From positions 1 through 16,587 of the forward strand of contig DAHWGZ010000024.1 of the NCBI GenBank assembly GCA_027335965.1: a DNA stretch of 16,587 nucleotides. The letters run 5' to 3'. Below, piece after piece: positions 16,565-16,587 of the stretch. The notes below the pieces were generated by a model. The model saw only the letters and a program-made list of their open reading frames with translations, made no database searches and was not told where the DNA came from. The stretch is from Acidiferrobacter sp. (GTDB lineage: Bacteria; Pseudomonadota; Gammaproteobacteria; Acidiferrobacterales; Acidiferrobacteraceae). Every line of letters starts with the position of its first letter. Within the stretch, counting starts at the first letter, position 1. The position numbers and the translations under genes are program-made.

Positions 16565-16587
16565 TCAGTCCTCCTGCCCCTATTTTC

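Overview
The window is GC-rich (strong G/C third-position bias in every convincing gene) and reads as an accessory region of a Gram-negative, probably acidophilic, metal-tolerant proteobacterium. The AfArsR-type ArsR (C-terminal cysteine cluster), the combination of arsenic and mercury genes and the heptose/LPS-type glycan enzymes would fit an Acidiferrobacter- or Acidithiobacillus-like gammaproteobacterium. That placement is an inference; there is no rRNA or marker gene here. I saw no tRNA, rRNA, CRISPR array or transposase.

Layout, left to right. (1) 1-1908 (+): the tail of an unidentified upstream gene, a small glutaredoxin-like protein starting at TTG, and an MFS transporter. (2) 1909-2268: a gene-free stretch with two perfect stem-loops, ending in a promoter with a mer-type operator (GTAC-N4-GTAC inside a 20-bp spacer). 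(3) 2269-3915 (+): mercuric reductase MerA. No merR, merT or merP is visible. (4) 6967-3937 (-): a compact arsR-arsC-arsD-arsA operon convergent with merA, with its own promoter. ArsC reduces arsenate, ArsD hands arsenite to the tandem ATPase ArsA, and ArsR derepresses. The membrane pump (ArsB or Acr3) that ArsA should energise is absent from the window. (5) 9617-7029 (-): a DUF3311 protein overlapping a sodium:solute symporter of the monocarboxylate (MctP-like) type, then a PhzF-family isomerase. A 28-bp near-perfect palindrome lies in front. (6) 9779-11089 (+): a broken MFS transporter with several frameshifts. (7) 16564-11100 (-): five tightly packed genes, GT4 glycosyltransferase, SDR, GmhB-like HAD phosphatase, GT9 glycosyltransferase and NodU/CmcH-type carbamoyltransferase. 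The last four overlap one another by 4-10 nt.

The most interesting part is region 7. Its gene content suggests assembly and carbamoylation of a heptose-containing glycan or glycoside, a type of cluster for which I know no characterised product. Three of its five proteins are full-length but have lost hallmark residues: the SDR lacks the catalytic Tyr and a nucleotide-binding Gly, the carbamoyltransferase lacks two metal-ligand aspartates and several C-terminal signatures, and the GT9 lacks the usual Gly-Thr-Pro after its TGPxH motif. Either the cluster is decaying without stop codons, like the MFS pseudogene beside it, or these proteins have been repurposed. All family assignments come from reading motifs by eye; no search was run.
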